DNA of 64,000 bases from positions 26,758-90,757 of the forward strand of contig JASAOO010003518.1 of the NCBI GenBank assembly GCA_030849075.1, given 5' to 3'. Position 1 is the first letter of the stretch; each line of letters begins with the position of its first letter. Position numbers and translations under genes: made by a program. The notes beneath the pieces were generated by a model. The model had not been told where the DNA came from, made no database searches, and saw nothing but the letters and a program-made list of their open reading frames with translations. Source of the DNA: Zelonia costaricensis. Its lineage: Eukaryota > Euglenozoa > Kinetoplastea > Trypanosomatida > Trypanosomatidae. This document shows, in pieces, positions 51,884 to 62,418 of this stretch.

Positions 51884-52867
51884 ATGGCCACCCCAGAGAA
51901 CGCGAACGCCGAGTGCGTGGGGCCGGAGAGCGCGCAGGCTGGCATTGCGCCGTCCTGCCAGGGCTGCCCCAACGCCGCCATCTGCGCCTCGGCCCCCAAG
52001 GGCCCCGACCCGGACATCCCGCTGATTTGCGAGCGCCTCGCAGGCGTGAAGCACAAGGTCATGATTATCAGCGGCAAGGGCGGCGTCGGCAAGAGCACCA
52101 TGACAAAAGAGCTCGCCTTCGCGCTCGGCGCGCGCGGGCTGTCGGTGGGGCTGGTGGACATGGACATCTGCGGCCCCTCGCTGCCTCGGCTGACTGGCGT
52201 GCGTGGCGAGGACGCGCACCAGAGCGCTGGCGGCATCGAGCCCGTCCTGGTGGATGAGAACGTGGTGATGATGTCAATGCACTACCTTCTGTCGGACAAG
52301 AACGAGGCGGTGCTCTTCCGCGGCCCGCGCAAGAACGGCGTCATCAAGATGTTCCTGAAGGATGTAATGTGGGGCGACCTCGATGTGCTGCTGGTCGACA
52401 CTCCGCCCGGCACCTCCGACGAGCACATCACCGTCAACTCGCTGCTGCAGCAGACGACGAACGGCGTGGACGGCGCCGTGCTGATCACGACGCCGCAGCG
52501 CGTGGCCGAGGCGGATGTGCGGCGCGAGTTCAACTTCTGCCACAAGGCAAAGCTGCCAGTGCTGGGGCTGGTCGAGAACATGAGCGGGTTCGTCTGCCCG
52601 GGCTGCCACAAGGAGTCGCAGATCTTTCCAAAGGAGGAGAACAAGGAGGGCGTCAAGGAGGGCGCCGGGGCACGGCTCAGCCGCGAGTTTGCGGTGCCGC
52701 TCTGGGGTGCCGTCCCGCTGGACCCGCTGCTGATGAAGGCCTGCGAGGAGGGCGTCTCGCTGTCGGAGTTTGCGGAGACGAACGGCGTGTCGAACAGTCC
52801 CACGCTGGACGCGCTCTTCACCGTGGCGGACCAGCTCATCGCGGCTCTGGGTATCCACACGGAGTAG
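51884..52867 (+). CDS. NBP35: NBP35 cytosolic Fe-S cluster assembly P-loop NTPase
   Basis: This protein of 327 residues is the scaffold that assembles 4Fe-4S clusters for cytosolic and nuclear proteins (CIA pathway). The NBP35-specific N-terminal motif C-x13-C-x2-C-x5-C is exact at Cys11, 25, 28 and 34, which separates it from CFD1. The deviant Walker A is GKGGVGKST (64-72), followed by DMDICGPS (92-99) and DTPPGTSDEH (172-181). The C-terminal CPGC (Cys238, Cys241) holds the bridging cluster. All key residues are present. Clients should include ABCE1, encoded 15 kb upstream, and DNA polymerases and helicases. The start is the first ATG after an excellent splice signal. Confidence 0.96.
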   Translation: MATPENANAECVGPESAQAGIAPSCQGCPNAAICASAPKGPDPDIPLICERLAGVKHKVMIISGKGGVGKSTMTKELAFALGARGLSVGLVDMDICGPSLPRLTGVRGEDAHQSAGGIEPVLVDENVVMMSMHYLLSDKNEAVLFRGPRKNGVIKMFLKDVMWGDLDVLLVDTPPGTSDEHITVNSLLQQTTNGVDGAVLITTPQRVAEADVRREFNFCHKAKLPVLGLVENMSGFVCPGCHKESQIFPKEENKEGVKEGAGARLSREFAVPLWGAVPLDPLLMKACEEGVSLSEFAETNGVSNSPTLDALFTVADQLIAALGIHTE

Positions 52868-53994
52868 GATGGAGCGGGCACCCAGCCTCACACTTGGCGG
52901 GGACCGGCAAGGACGCGCCTCACACCCTCGACCTTCGCCCCTTTTGCCGCTCCCCTTCCTCGACTGCGCGGTGCAAGCCGAGCTTGTATTCCCACTCCCC
53001 CCCCCGCTGGCGTGTGGCGGCCCAACGCCCCTCCCCCCCCCACGGTGCCATGCCACCCCAGCGGTTGCCAACAGGCGCGGCTGCTGTCGTTTTCTTCAAG
53101 CGTGCTACTGCTAACGCCATCTGAGACCATCCCCCTCTTCTTTGCCTGAGGTGCCGCACTCGCGCACGGCGCGATAGAGGGCGTCCTGCACCGTCAGCAC
53201 ACCCGTGCCAGCTCCCTGCTCACCGTGCGCACGCGCGGGCTCTCCAGTGACGCGGCAAGAGATGGAAGGCGTGTGTGTGTGTGTGGGGAGGGGACTCGCG
53301 GCAGTCTGATCGGGCCGCAAGCTGCCATGAACGAGCAGACCACTGCACACCCAGCAGGCATGCGTACGAGGGGGGGGGGCACGCGCTATAAAAAGACAGG
53401 AAACGTGGGTGTGTGTGCGTGTGGGTGTGCGTGTAACGTGATGTGCAGCCCTGCAATCCCCTGCAAGCTCCTATGTCCACCTTTGCCTTGACCGCTTATT
53501 CAAGAATTGTCGACGAACATGAAGAGCATAAAGGGGGAGGGAGAGATCGCGAAAAGGCAAGTCGCCAGGCCGCCTTACCACGAGCTCCATTTCAGGTGCT
53601 CAGCTAGAGGAGGGGGACGCGCAGGTGCTGACGAGACAGTGTTTGGCTCATCAGCGCTGCTCGTGGTGTGCTCGGGTGCTGCCACGAAGTCTTGCGATGT
53701 CTCTGTTTCCAAGTGTCTTTCCTCTGCGGTCACTTTTTGCTCATGGCTATATGCGCACGCATCAACGTCTGCTCGCACACCTGCACCTACTTACCACTGC
53801 TCCCATCGCGCCGGCTTCTTCACTTCTGCGCCTTTCCTCTCTGTGGTGCTGTACTCGCGTCACACGACAGTACAGCTTACGGCTACACGGTACTGCGGCG
53901 TTCCAAATTTGCGTTACCCCCCCTTCCCTCCCCAGCACATCCTTTCCATCTGGGAGACGCACCACCCCCGCTTGCGAAATCGACTAAACCAACG
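52868..53994. other. 1.1 kb spacer downstream of NBP35
   Basis: No gene is supported. It includes a G10 run at 53370-53379 and pyrimidine-rich sequence before the next ATG. Frames here are low-complexity. Confidence 0.6.
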
Positions 53995-55818
53995 ATGTCT
54001 GCCATTCCGGCCTTCGTGCTCGAGTGCGCGCGCGGCGGGCGGTGGGTGCGCGGGCTGATGGCGCTGCAGGACCAGCAGCGCTCCGCAGACCCTCACCTAC
54101 GACGCGCCTGTGTCGCCCTCGCGCAGGTGGCCGCTCCACATTCGTGGGCTACTGTCCTCACCCTTCTCCAGCCCACAGACGCCGTGGTGCACACGCAGGA
54201 GGTGTGCAAGACACTGAACACCGTCGCCCGCCATCCAGAGCTCCCCGTGGACGTCTACGAGGCCGCCGTGGCAGCCCTCCTCGCCGCACCGAGGCCGCGG
54301 CCAAGCAGCGACAGTGCCCAGACGCTGCTCACGGCCCGTGACAGCGGTGGACGCGCCTCGAGTAGCAGCGCCGCGGCAAGTGCCGCCACAGCGCAGCGGC
54401 ACGTCTTTCTCAGCGCGACGCAGTGGTGCGGATGGGAGACGGCGCAGCGGCTGCTCGCCTGCTTGCCCAACCCGCCCCCAAGCGTGTGTGTAGAGCGGGT
54501 GCACGCCCTGCACGTCTTGCGCCACCGCCTTCTCAACGACCTCGGACCTTTTCGGGACTGGGGCTGCATCACCGCCCCCCCAACAGAGGCGCCGTTGAAG
54601 TCGGTGCGCAACACGTCGCTGGCGGAGCAGCTCGACAAGCTCCGGCCAGCCCGCGCGCGTCGGTACTCCCTGCGCGACCACCGCGAGCTTGCTCGTCTCG
54701 GCGAGCAGACGCGGCAGCAGCTGCTACAGTGCGCCGGGGAGGAGGAGGCCGCGCTCGTGCAGGAGGCGAGCGCTGCCGTAGCGCCGTCCGTGACAGCGGT
54801 CTGCGCAGCCGTGCGCGTGCTGACCAGGCCATCGGCGTCGCCGTCATCGACTTCGGGTGTGGCGCCGTTACGGGCGGTGCGCACGCTGGCTGAGGCCTCC
54901 CGCCTGACCCCCGATCTCGCCCTTGTGTACGGCCGGGCCGTCGGTCTGCTCGCTCCGGGTGACTGGCACGCCGCCCTCGACGTGCTGTCCCGAGCCGAGG
55001 TGCGTGACGCGCGGCTGCATCGCCAGCTCGCCACGTGGCTGGTTAGTCGCGGTGATTGGGCAGCGGCGCTGGGGCGGCTGGCACACCATGAGGTCGCGAC
55101 GGCACCGCAGCTGCGGAGCAGCACTGCTGGATTGAGCGAGGGCACCATCGCGCTGGACTACCTGCAGCGCACCGCAGCTCCAACGACGGCGGTGCTGCGC
55201 ATGGAGCCGCAGACGACGCGGCCGTGGTACCGTCTGAAGCCGTCGCTGGGCAGCACCGCGTCCGTGGCGCAGCAGATCGCACACGCCCTCGCGCGCGGCG
55301 TGCGGCTGGACGAGGTGCAGCTGAGCATCGCGGGAAAGGAGTGGGCCGCGGACGGGCGGTGGGAGGCGGCCCTGGCTCTCTACCACCGCTTCCCCCTCCC
55401 GGAGTTCCAGAAGTACGCGGCGCGGGCGCTCGTGACGGCGCGGCCGGCGCTTCTGCCCGCGCCGTCCGCGTCCAATGCGATGGCGGAGAGGTGCTTCAGT
55501 GCGGCCGCGGCGGTGGCGTTGCTTGTGCCGCACGACGGCATTCGCAGTGGCGCCAGCGCTGCGGCCCGCCCGGCGCCGCCTCTGGGCACGTTCGCTGCCT
55601 GCACGCTGATGGACGCGGCGGCGAGTTGGTCGGAGGCCCTCGCGGTCTTCCGGCAGTGCGTGCGCGGCGGGACGCGGTGCAACCCACAAGTGCTCAGTAC
55701 CCTCCTGCGCCGCCCGGACCTTCCACCCTCGGATGTGCGGGGGCTGCTCAAGAGCTACCCCGCAGCCGCGAACGACGGGGTGCGGCGCCGCGCTCGCGAG
55801 GGGTTTGGGGTGAAGTGA
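53995..55818 (+). CDS. Helical-repeat protein, PPR-like, unknown role
   Basis: This protein of 607 residues is Ala/Leu/Arg-rich and built of helical pairs. Repeated pieces such as GDWHAALDVLSRAEV, GDWAAALGRLAHHEV, GRWEAALALYHRFPL and SWSEALAVFRQCV show the W-x-x-AL pattern seen in kinetoplastid pentatricopeptide-like proteins, the last followed by a typical VLSTLLRR helix. Such proteins are usually mitochondrial and bind RNA or mitoribosomes. No strong presequence is visible at the N-terminus (MSAIPAFVLECARGGRW), although it could target as an internal helix. The family assignment is inference from repeat shape. The start is the first in-frame ATG after the pyrimidine-rich spacer. Confidence 0.8.
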   Translation: MSAIPAFVLECARGGRWVRGLMALQDQQRSADPHLRRACVALAQVAAPHSWATVLTLLQPTDAVVHTQEVCKTLNTVARHPELPVDVYEAAVAALLAAPRPRPSSDSAQTLLTARDSGGRASSSSAAASAATAQRHVFLSATQWCGWETAQRLLACLPNPPPSVCVERVHALHVLRHRLLNDLGPFRDWGCITAPPTEAPLKSVRNTSLAEQLDKLRPARARRYSLRDHRELARLGEQTRQQLLQCAGEEEAALVQEASAAVAPSVTAVCAAVRVLTRPSASPSSTSGVAPLRAVRTLAEASRLTPDLALVYGRAVGLLAPGDWHAALDVLSRAEVRDARLHRQLATWLVSRGDWAAALGRLAHHEVATAPQLRSSTAGLSEGTIALDYLQRTAAPTTAVLRMEPQTTRPWYRLKPSLGSTASVAQQIAHALARGVRLDEVQLSIAGKEWAADGRWEAALALYHRFPLPEFQKYAARALVTARPALLPAPSASNAMAERCFSAAAAVALLVPHDGIRSGASAAARPAPPLGTFAACTLMDAAASWSEALAVFRQCVRGGTRCNPQVLSTLLRRPDLPPSDVRGLLKSYPAAANDGVRRRAREGFGVK

Positions 55819-56625
55819 TAAGGCAGTCTTGCGCGTGATGTGTGCTGCTCGTGGTGGGCATCGTGGAGCCGCGCTGCACCCGCTCGCCCTTCCACTCACA
55901 CAATTTGGTCTGCGCGCGCTAACTCTGCATTTCTTCGTGGACCTCGTCACAGAGTCTCTCCCGCCCGGCAAGGCCAGTACATACCCCGACTGCACAGGGC
56001 ACAGACGATACTTGGAGGTGTGGCAACGATCGCGCTAGACTCCATCACCGGAGTCGTCAGGTAAATGGAGTGCGGCCGCCTTCTCACGAGTGGGCAGCTT
56101 TCTGGACCTTTGTGTTCGTCTACGAGTCCGGCGCACGCTGTGTTCCACCTTTGTGTGTGTGTGTGAGTGTCTGTTACTCCCTCCCTCCCTCTCCTTCCCC
56201 GGGCCTATGCATCTCCACGTGTGGACATGCGTTTGGCACCGCCTACTCTCTCATCACCACGTACACACACACACACACACACGTCTGGAACAGCTCTAGC
56301 TGCCAGATTGGAACTACACGGTTGCCTAACCTGCTCTCTCCCACCCCCGTACAAACGTGCCTATCCACGGCCGCTTTTCTGTTGTTTTCATTGTCGCCAC
56401 TGCCGTGCCCCAAGCCCTCGCTGAGCGCCGGACTTCCACGGGTGTTCTCGGTCCTCACTTGCGTCAGGACGCGCCCACGCACGCAACAGGAAGGCCACAA
56501 CGAGGAAAACGTTCTGTTCTCGACGCTGCCGCCTCTCGCCGCTGGCACGGCTGACACCGCAGCACTCACCGCCCACAGCGCGCGCCGTCACCACCCCCAC
56601 CAGACACCCTGTGTGGCGCTACGCA
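55819..56625. other. Spacer upstream of phosphoglucomutase
   Basis: About 800 bases with an AC repeat at 56263-56282 and C/T-rich sequence at 56300-56420. No gene is seen. Confidence 0.6.
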
Positions 56626-58401
56626 ATGGCGATGGAGGTGGCCACGACGCCGTACACGGACCAGAAGCCCGGGACGTCGGGGCTGCGCAAGAAGGTGGCC
56701 GTTTTCCAGCAGCCGCACTACACGGCCAACTTCGTCCAGAGCACCTTCAACGCCCTCGCCCACCACGGCGCCACCCCAGCGGTGCTCGTCGTGGGCGGGG
56801 ATGGTCGCTACTACACGGCTGACGCGGTGCAGGTGATTCTCAAGGTGGCCGCGGCGAACGGCGTGCGGCGGGTGTGGGTGGGCCAGCACGGACTGCTGTC
56901 CACCCCGGCGGTGTCCACGATGGTGCGGCGCCGCCGCGATGCCGCCGACAACAAGGCCACCGGCGCCTTCATCCTCACCGCTAGTCACAACCCCGGCGGC
57001 CCGAACGCGGACTTCGGCATCAAGTACAACTCGGAGAACGGCGGCCCGGCGCCGGAGAAGCTCACGTCGGACATCTACGACGAGACAGTGAAGATCACGC
57101 AGTTGAAGATGGTGACGGCGCTGCCTGACGTCGATATCAACACCATCGGCACGTACGACTTCCCCGAGTACGACTTCCACGTCGAGGTCGTGGACAGCCT
57201 GGCCGACTACGTGGCGTACATGCAGGAGGTGTTCGACTTCGACGCGATTCGGACTCTGATGCAGCGGCCCGACTTCACGATGCACGTGGACAGCCTCCAC
57301 GGCGTGAGCGGTCCCTATGCCGCCCGCATCTTCCACGACTGCCTCGGCGTGCCGATGGCGTCACTGCACCACACCAACGTTCTGCCCGACTTCGGCGGCT
57401 GCCACCCGGACCCCAACCTCACCTATGCCCACGACCTCGTCCACGTGATGGGCCTTCTTCCAGATGGCAACGTGAACCCAGAGATGGCGCAGGCGAGCGG
57501 TGTGCCAAGCTTCGGCGTCGCCTTCGACGGTGATGCAGACCGCAACATGATCCTGGGGAGCCGCTTCTTCGTGAACCCGTCCGACTCCCTCGCGGTGCTG
57601 GCGGCCAACGCCGACTGCGTGCCCTTCTTCACCGTGGGCGGCAGCGCTGGGCTGAGGGCGGTGGCGCGCTCGATGCCGACGAGCGGGGCGGTGGACCGGG
57701 TGGCGGCAGCCAAGGGTCTGGCGCTGTTCGAGGTGCCGACGGGCTGGAAGTTCTTTGGCAACCTGATGGACAGCAAGGACGTCTACGGCGGTGCGGAGTA
57801 CAACCCGCTGCTGTGCGGCGAGGAGAGCTTCGGCACGGGCAGCAACCACATCCGTGAGAAGGACGGCGTGTGGGCTTCGCTGTTCTGGCTCTCCGTGCTG
57901 GCGAAGCACAACACCGCTGGCGCGCCGCTGGTGGGCGTGCAGCAGATTGTGGAGGCGCACTGGGCCACGTACGGGCGCAACTACTACAGCCGGTACGACT
58001 ACGAGGAGGTGTCGGCCGAGGCAGCCAAGGCCGTGATGTACACCGTAGAGGGCACCGCCGCGGCGGACGTGCCGGCGCTGAACGGCGTGCCGTGTGAGAA
58101 GATCGACAACTTCAGCTACACCGATCCCATCGACGGCTCCGTGTCCCTCAAGCAGGGCGTGCGCGTGCTCTTCGCGGACGGCTCCCGCTTTGTGCTCCGA
58201 CTGAGTGGCACCGGCTCCTCCGGCGCCACCATCCGCCTCTACCTCGAGCAGTACATCGACCCCGCCGCCGTGCAGGCGCACCTCTCTGCCCACACCCTGC
58301 CCACCGCCAGCACGGCGCTCAAGGCGCTCATCGGGACCGCGCTGCAGGTGTCCAAGATGGAGGCGCTCACGGGCCGCAGCGCGCCGACGGTGATCACGTG
58401 A
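56626..58401 (+). CDS. PGM: Phosphoglucomutase
   Basis: This protein of 591 residues interconverts glucose-1-phosphate and glucose-6-phosphate, feeding glycolysis and UDP-sugar synthesis for surface glycoconjugates. The catalytic phosphoserine is Ser120 in LTASHNPGG (117-125). The Mg-binding loop is DGDADRN (301-307), the sugar-specificity loop is CGEESFGTGSNHIREKDG and the phosphate-binding loop is RLSGTGSSG, all intact and matching PGM1-type enzymes. Length is slightly above the usual 560. The first ATG is at 56626, with a second two codons later. No C-terminal SKL-type glycosomal signal is present (ends TVIT); an internal or N-terminal signal is not evident. Confidence 0.96.
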   Translation: MAMEVATTPYTDQKPGTSGLRKKVAVFQQPHYTANFVQSTFNALAHHGATPAVLVVGGDGRYYTADAVQVILKVAAANGVRRVWVGQHGLLSTPAVSTMVRRRRDAADNKATGAFILTASHNPGGPNADFGIKYNSENGGPAPEKLTSDIYDETVKITQLKMVTALPDVDINTIGTYDFPEYDFHVEVVDSLADYVAYMQEVFDFDAIRTLMQRPDFTMHVDSLHGVSGPYAARIFHDCLGVPMASLHHTNVLPDFGGCHPDPNLTYAHDLVHVMGLLPDGNVNPEMAQASGVPSFGVAFDGDADRNMILGSRFFVNPSDSLAVLAANADCVPFFTVGGSAGLRAVARSMPTSGAVDRVAAAKGLALFEVPTGWKFFGNLMDSKDVYGGAEYNPLLCGEESFGTGSNHIREKDGVWASLFWLSVLAKHNTAGAPLVGVQQIVEAHWATYGRNYYSRYDYEEVSAEAAKAVMYTVEGTAAADVPALNGVPCEKIDNFSYTDPIDGSVSLKQGVRVLFADGSRFVLRLSGTGSSGATIRLYLEQYIDPAAVQAHLSAHTLPTASTALKALIGTALQVSKMEALTGRSAPTVIT

Positions 58402-58505
58402 AGGACGAAACAACGAGATGAGAAGCGTGTGTTGCCCGAGCTCCAGTTTGCGTTTCTCACTTGTTCTGCGGTGGCGAATACGTGATGTGGGGAGGCGTGC
58501 CCGCT

Positions 58506-58518
58506 GGGGGGGGGGGGG
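58506..58518. repeat. G13 homopolymer
   Basis: Thirteen consecutive G lie about 100 bases downstream of the phosphoglucomutase stop. Confidence 0.85.
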
Positions 58519-58984
58519 CTAGTGAAAACAAGGGCGCCGCCCGCGTGTTCATGTCGGGGTGCGTGTGCATGGGTTTGTGTGTGTTTGAGTTTGTGTTTTG
58601 ATGCAGTGTAGAGACTCTGCCCGCATCACGCCGACGCTCGTCATGTGCTTCTCGACGGGGTGTCCGTGTCCGCGGCTCACTTCTCTTTCACGTGTTTATT
58701 GCCCTGGTTGACGCGGAGGGGCACACGCACACGCACACGCACACGCGCACGTACACAGCGGCGCCCCCCTCGCCCCTCCTTTCCCTTCTCTCCTCTTTTC
58801 TCCCTTTGTGCCTCGGGAAAGGGAGCTGAAGCGTGCGCGTGGCTTGGGGGAGGCGGTGAGCACGCACAGAAGCGCGCGTCACACACTCTCCTTGTGTTTG
58901 TTCTTGGTCGCTCACTTACCAGCTCACTTTGCCCTCCTCCCATGTGATGTGCTTCGACGCGCTGTGAATGCCTACATGTTGGTC

Positions 58985-59038
58985 TGTGTGTGTGTGTGTG
59001 TGTGTCGGTGTGTGTGTGTCGGTGTGTGACTGTGTGCG
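58985..59038. repeat. GT-rich microsatellite
   Basis: TG units interrupted by CGG steps form a compound microsatellite in the spacer. Confidence 0.85.
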
Positions 59039-59882
59039 TGCCTGTGGGTGCATTTCTTCCTTCTCCATCCCGTCCCTGGTCCGGCCCTTGAGGCCAAGAG
59101 GCGACGAACAAGCGCATCGCAGGACGCTCACAGAAGCACACAAAGGCAGACAACAACGCCGCCTTGGTACGCGGTGTGTGCCCCCCCTCCCCCTTTCCCG
59201 CCCCGCCCCACCGAGTGCCCACCTTTGTCGTGTTTTCTCTCTTCTTCCTTCACTCGCTTCGCCTTCATTTCCTGTTTTCGTCTCCATTGTGTCAGACACA
59301 CGGACAGACCATACGTCCTCCCCTCTTTTCCCCCCCTCCAGCGCCTTCCAGATGCACGGACGCGTCGGCGCGGCGGCCGGTGCAAGCGCCTGCCCCCGCT
59401 CATCATCGCGCGCGCACGTACTGAGTGCACCCGCGTGTGTGAATGTGTGGAAGGGGGGGGGGCAAGGTGAGGTGAGGCAGCATTGCGGCTGTCCACGTGT
59501 TCTCACTTCCCTTTCTCGTTCTTTGGATTTCCAGTTACCGTGGTGCACACAAAGACGCACACACACACACACACACCGTAACGAACGCAAGCAGGCATCT
59601 TTTCGGTTCAAGCTCGATATCCACGCCTCACCAGCTCGACTTGGCGCGCATGCTGGTGCGTATGTCCTCCTCCTGCGAGTCAACAGCTCGTGCCGCCTAC
59701 TTGAATCGTACACAGACAGCAATGTGCCAACTATCTTGCGCCCACCTCGTTGCGACTACCCTCTGCCTCTTTCCTCCGATCGCCCCCCCCTCCCGTTTCT
59801 CCGCCCCCTCCTTCACGTTCAGCCTGAAGGGACACTTGTACGCTGGGTCGTAAAAGAAGTGGCAACCCCACCTGGACTCGAT

Positions 59883-59895
59883 CCCCCCCCCCCCC
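59883..59895. repeat. C13 homopolymer
   Basis: Thirteen consecutive C on the plus strand, followed by CA units. This is the exception to the G-runs found in other spacers of this unit. Confidence 0.85.
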
Positions 59896-60061
59896 ACACA
59901 CACCTCCCTCCCCCCACACAAACACACGCACGTGTTCGTGCTCCTCCTGCTTCTGCTGCTGCTGCTGCTGCCGAGCTCATCTCTGCGGCTGAGGCACTGC
60001 GTGCGTGCGCTTCCGCCACGTCCCGTGAGCGCCAGTGCGGCTTGCGTGTTCGGCGCGCCCA

Positions 60062-60102
60062 TTCTTTTTGTTTTTATGTCTCGCCTGCGTGTTTTACTTT
60101 AG
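60062..60102 (+). promoter_or_regulatory. Predicted trans-splice acceptor of polymerase eta copy 1
   Basis: A T-rich tract ends ACTTTAG with AG at 60101-60102. The first in-frame ATG after it is at 60181. The frame is open from 60103 but has no earlier ATG. Confidence 0.6.
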
Positions 60103-60180
60103 GCACACATATTCAAGACTGGTTCGGCTGTGCCCTCACTCACGTCCTCCGCGCGCGCCTCTGCCACGGCGGTGGCGGAC

Positions 60181-62418
60181 ATGCGGTGCATCGCGCACAT
60201 CGACATGGACTGCTTCTACGCGCAAGTGGAGGCGGTGCGGCTCGGCATCGACTGCCGCGTCACCCCCCTCGTGCTTGCGCAGTGGGGCAGCCTCATAGCG
60301 GTCAACTACCCAGCTCGCGCGCGTGGAGTGAAGCGGTTCAACAACGTTAGCGAGGCACTGGCCTTGTGCCCGGAGCTAGTCGTTGCCCTCTCGCCCAGCT
60401 ACCGCATGGGCGAGTCTGTCAGTCAGTACCACCCGAACCCGGTCCAGGACTCATACAAGATCTCCCTCGAGCCTTACCGCCGCGCCAGTCGCCAGATTTT
60501 CGCGATTCTTGCCTCCACGCCTGGCGTGCAGGTGGAGAAGGGTAGCGTAGACGAGGCCTATGTGGACGTGACGGAGGCGGCGGGGCTGGAGCTGGCGGGG
60601 CTGCGTGCGGCTGCCGCTGCAGCAGGGGCTGCGGCGCCGCTGGACGCGCTAACCGACGTGATGGAGCCGTCGACGCGGCTGATCGCGGACCGACGGGCGG
60701 AGATGGAGGTGTGGCTTGCGGCGCGCGGGACGTCGCTGGCAGCCGCCTTCGACGAGCCGATGCGCGCGCTGCTGCGCGGCGAGTGCGGTGCGGCGCTGGT
60801 GGGCAGCCGCGGCTTCTGCGTGGACGCTGGCGACGCGGCGTACGCGGAGCGGTGCCTGCTGCTGTGCGCGGCGTCGCGCGTTGTGTGGCGGCTGCGGCAG
60901 CGCATCTACGCGGAGCTGCGCTACGACTGCTCCGCCGGCATCGCGCACAACCGCGTGCTGGCGAAGTGCATCAGCGCGACGCACAAGCCAAACCAGCAGA
61001 CGCTGCTGCTGCCGGACCGGAGCGCGAGTGCGCTGTTCGGGCTGCCGCTGAGCGGGCTGCGCGGGTTTGGCGGGAAGTTTGGCGCGGCGGTGAGCGCTGT
61101 GTGCGGGGGCGCGACGGAGTGCCGCGAGGCGTGGCTTGTCCCGCTGGCGCAGCTGCGGCGGCTGGACGGGACGTGCGAGGTGGGCGGCGACGACGCGGAC
61201 GGCGGGGAGGAGGGCGCGGACGCCGAGGCAGGGCGGCGTCAGGGTAGACCTCGTGCGGTGAAGCGTGAACGTGCCGCCTCTGAGTCACCGGAGCGCGGCC
61301 GCAGCCCTGCGGGCTCTTCGGGGTCTGCTTCGTCCTACGCGTACTACCGCATGCGGGGGCTGGCAGAGGACACCATCTCCAACCGCCCGGTCTCCAAGAC
61401 GCTGATCGCCTCCAAGAATTTCGGCCGGCACGCCTCGTCGATCGAAGTGGTGCACCGCTGGGTTGTGGTGCTGTGTGGTGAGCTGTGCTCTCGCTACGAG
61501 GAGTTCACGACCCTCTTTCACCTGCGCGGGCGCAACTTCAACGTCAAACTCGGCAACGAAGGCTTCTGGCGCATGGCCGGACTTGCCAACCGCACAGTGG
61601 TGCTACCGGTTGTCATGCAGCCCGACATCCTCGCGGCGGCGGCGATGCGGGAGGTGCAGCTCGTTTTTCGCGACAACCCCAACGCCGCGCCAGACTCGGT
61701 GACACTGACGATCGGCGGCTTTGTGTCTGACGGCAGCGGATCGGCCGGGGCGGTGCCTAGTCTTGCAGCCATCGCCGGTGATGCGCGGGACGCCACACAC
61801 GCCGCGCCGCGTCAGCAGACCCTGCTGTCCTCCTTCCGCTCCGCGGCTGCTGCGGCTGCGGTGGCCAGTATCACCCCCAGCGGCGGTGTGGGCGCCGGTG
61901 TTGGGTCGGCGGGGAAAGAGGCGGCCGAGGTGTTGAGCAGCAGCGATGACGACAGCGACGCATGCGTGGCGGTGGACGAGGATGGGGAGGGGAGGCACTG
62001 CTCGGTCTCCTCGCGACGCGGGAGCTCGCTGGGGGATCGCGGGGACGGCTTGGAGAGCGGCAGTGTGGTCCTCCTCGATCCCACCCCGCTCTCGCCGAAC
62101 AGCAGCGTGCACCACGCCACCCCGCCGCCGCTCCTTTGCGCAGAGAACACCACCAGCACCAGCGGCAACGAGGGCGTAGGCGGCGTCGCGGCGCAGCCGT
62201 TGCACGCAGCGCGCCACCGACTGGATGACTTCTTCCGCGCCGCCGCCGTGCAAGGCCCGCCGAGGTCGGCAGTCATGCCGCACGGCGCTGCGCGTACATC
62301 GGTCGCGGAGGTTGCGGTGGAGACGGCGAGCTCAGACGCGGAGGCTCCGCTGACGGTAGAGGAGGGCGAGGACGAAGAGGTGAGAGTGGTGGTGGTGGAC
62401 GTGACCGTCATCGACTAG
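60181..62418 (+). CDS. POLH: DNA polymerase eta (Y-family), copy 1
   Basis: This translesion polymerase of 745 residues would copy past UV photoproducts in the nucleus. The palm metal motif is HIDMDCFYAQVEA with Asp8 and Asp10, and the second acidic pair is Asp124-Glu125 in SVDEAYVD. A thumb helix-hairpin-helix follows near LSGLRGFGGKFG (290-301), then an acidic/Arg/Ser-rich insert (about 336-385) and the little finger (about 388-515, from YYRMRGLAEDTISNRP). The tail carries two PIP-box-like motifs for PCNA: QTLLSSF (546-552) and LDDFF (681-685). I see no UBZ zinc finger. A second, partly divergent copy begins 800 bases downstream. Start is the first ATG after the acceptor; upstream in-frame sequence also resembles copy 2. 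Confidence 0.94.
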   Translation: MRCIAHIDMDCFYAQVEAVRLGIDCRVTPLVLAQWGSLIAVNYPARARGVKRFNNVSEALALCPELVVALSPSYRMGESVSQYHPNPVQDSYKISLEPYRRASRQIFAILASTPGVQVEKGSVDEAYVDVTEAAGLELAGLRAAAAAAGAAAPLDALTDVMEPSTRLIADRRAEMEVWLAARGTSLAAAFDEPMRALLRGECGAALVGSRGFCVDAGDAAYAERCLLLCAASRVVWRLRQRIYAELRYDCSAGIAHNRVLAKCISATHKPNQQTLLLPDRSASALFGLPLSGLRGFGGKFGAAVSAVCGGATECREAWLVPLAQLRRLDGTCEVGGDDADGGEEGADAEAGRRQGRPRAVKRERAASESPERGRSPAGSSGSASSYAYYRMRGLAEDTISNRPVSKTLIASKNFGRHASSIEVVHRWVVVLCGELCSRYEEFTTLFHLRGRNFNVKLGNEGFWRMAGLANRTVVLPVVMQPDILAAAAMREVQLVFRDNPNAAPDSVTLTIGGFVSDGSGSAGAVPSLAAIAGDARDATHAAPRQQTLLSSFRSAAAAAAVASITPSGGVGAGVGSAGKEAAEVLSSSDDDSDACVAVDEDGEGRHCSVSSRRGSSLGDRGDGLESGSVVLLDPTPLSPNSSVHHATPPPLLCAENTTSTSGNEGVGGVAAQPLHAARHRLDDFFRAAAVQGPPRSAVMPHGAARTSVAEVAVETASSDAEAPLTVEEGEDEEVRVVVVDVTVID

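Larger units (their letters stand above)
58402..60180. other. 1.8 kb spacer upstream of polymerase eta copy 1
   Basis: No gene is supported. It contains a G13 run at 58506-58518, GT repeats near 58985-59038, a G10 run at 59453-59462 and a C13 run at 59883-59895. A splice signal lies at its end. Confidence 0.6.
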
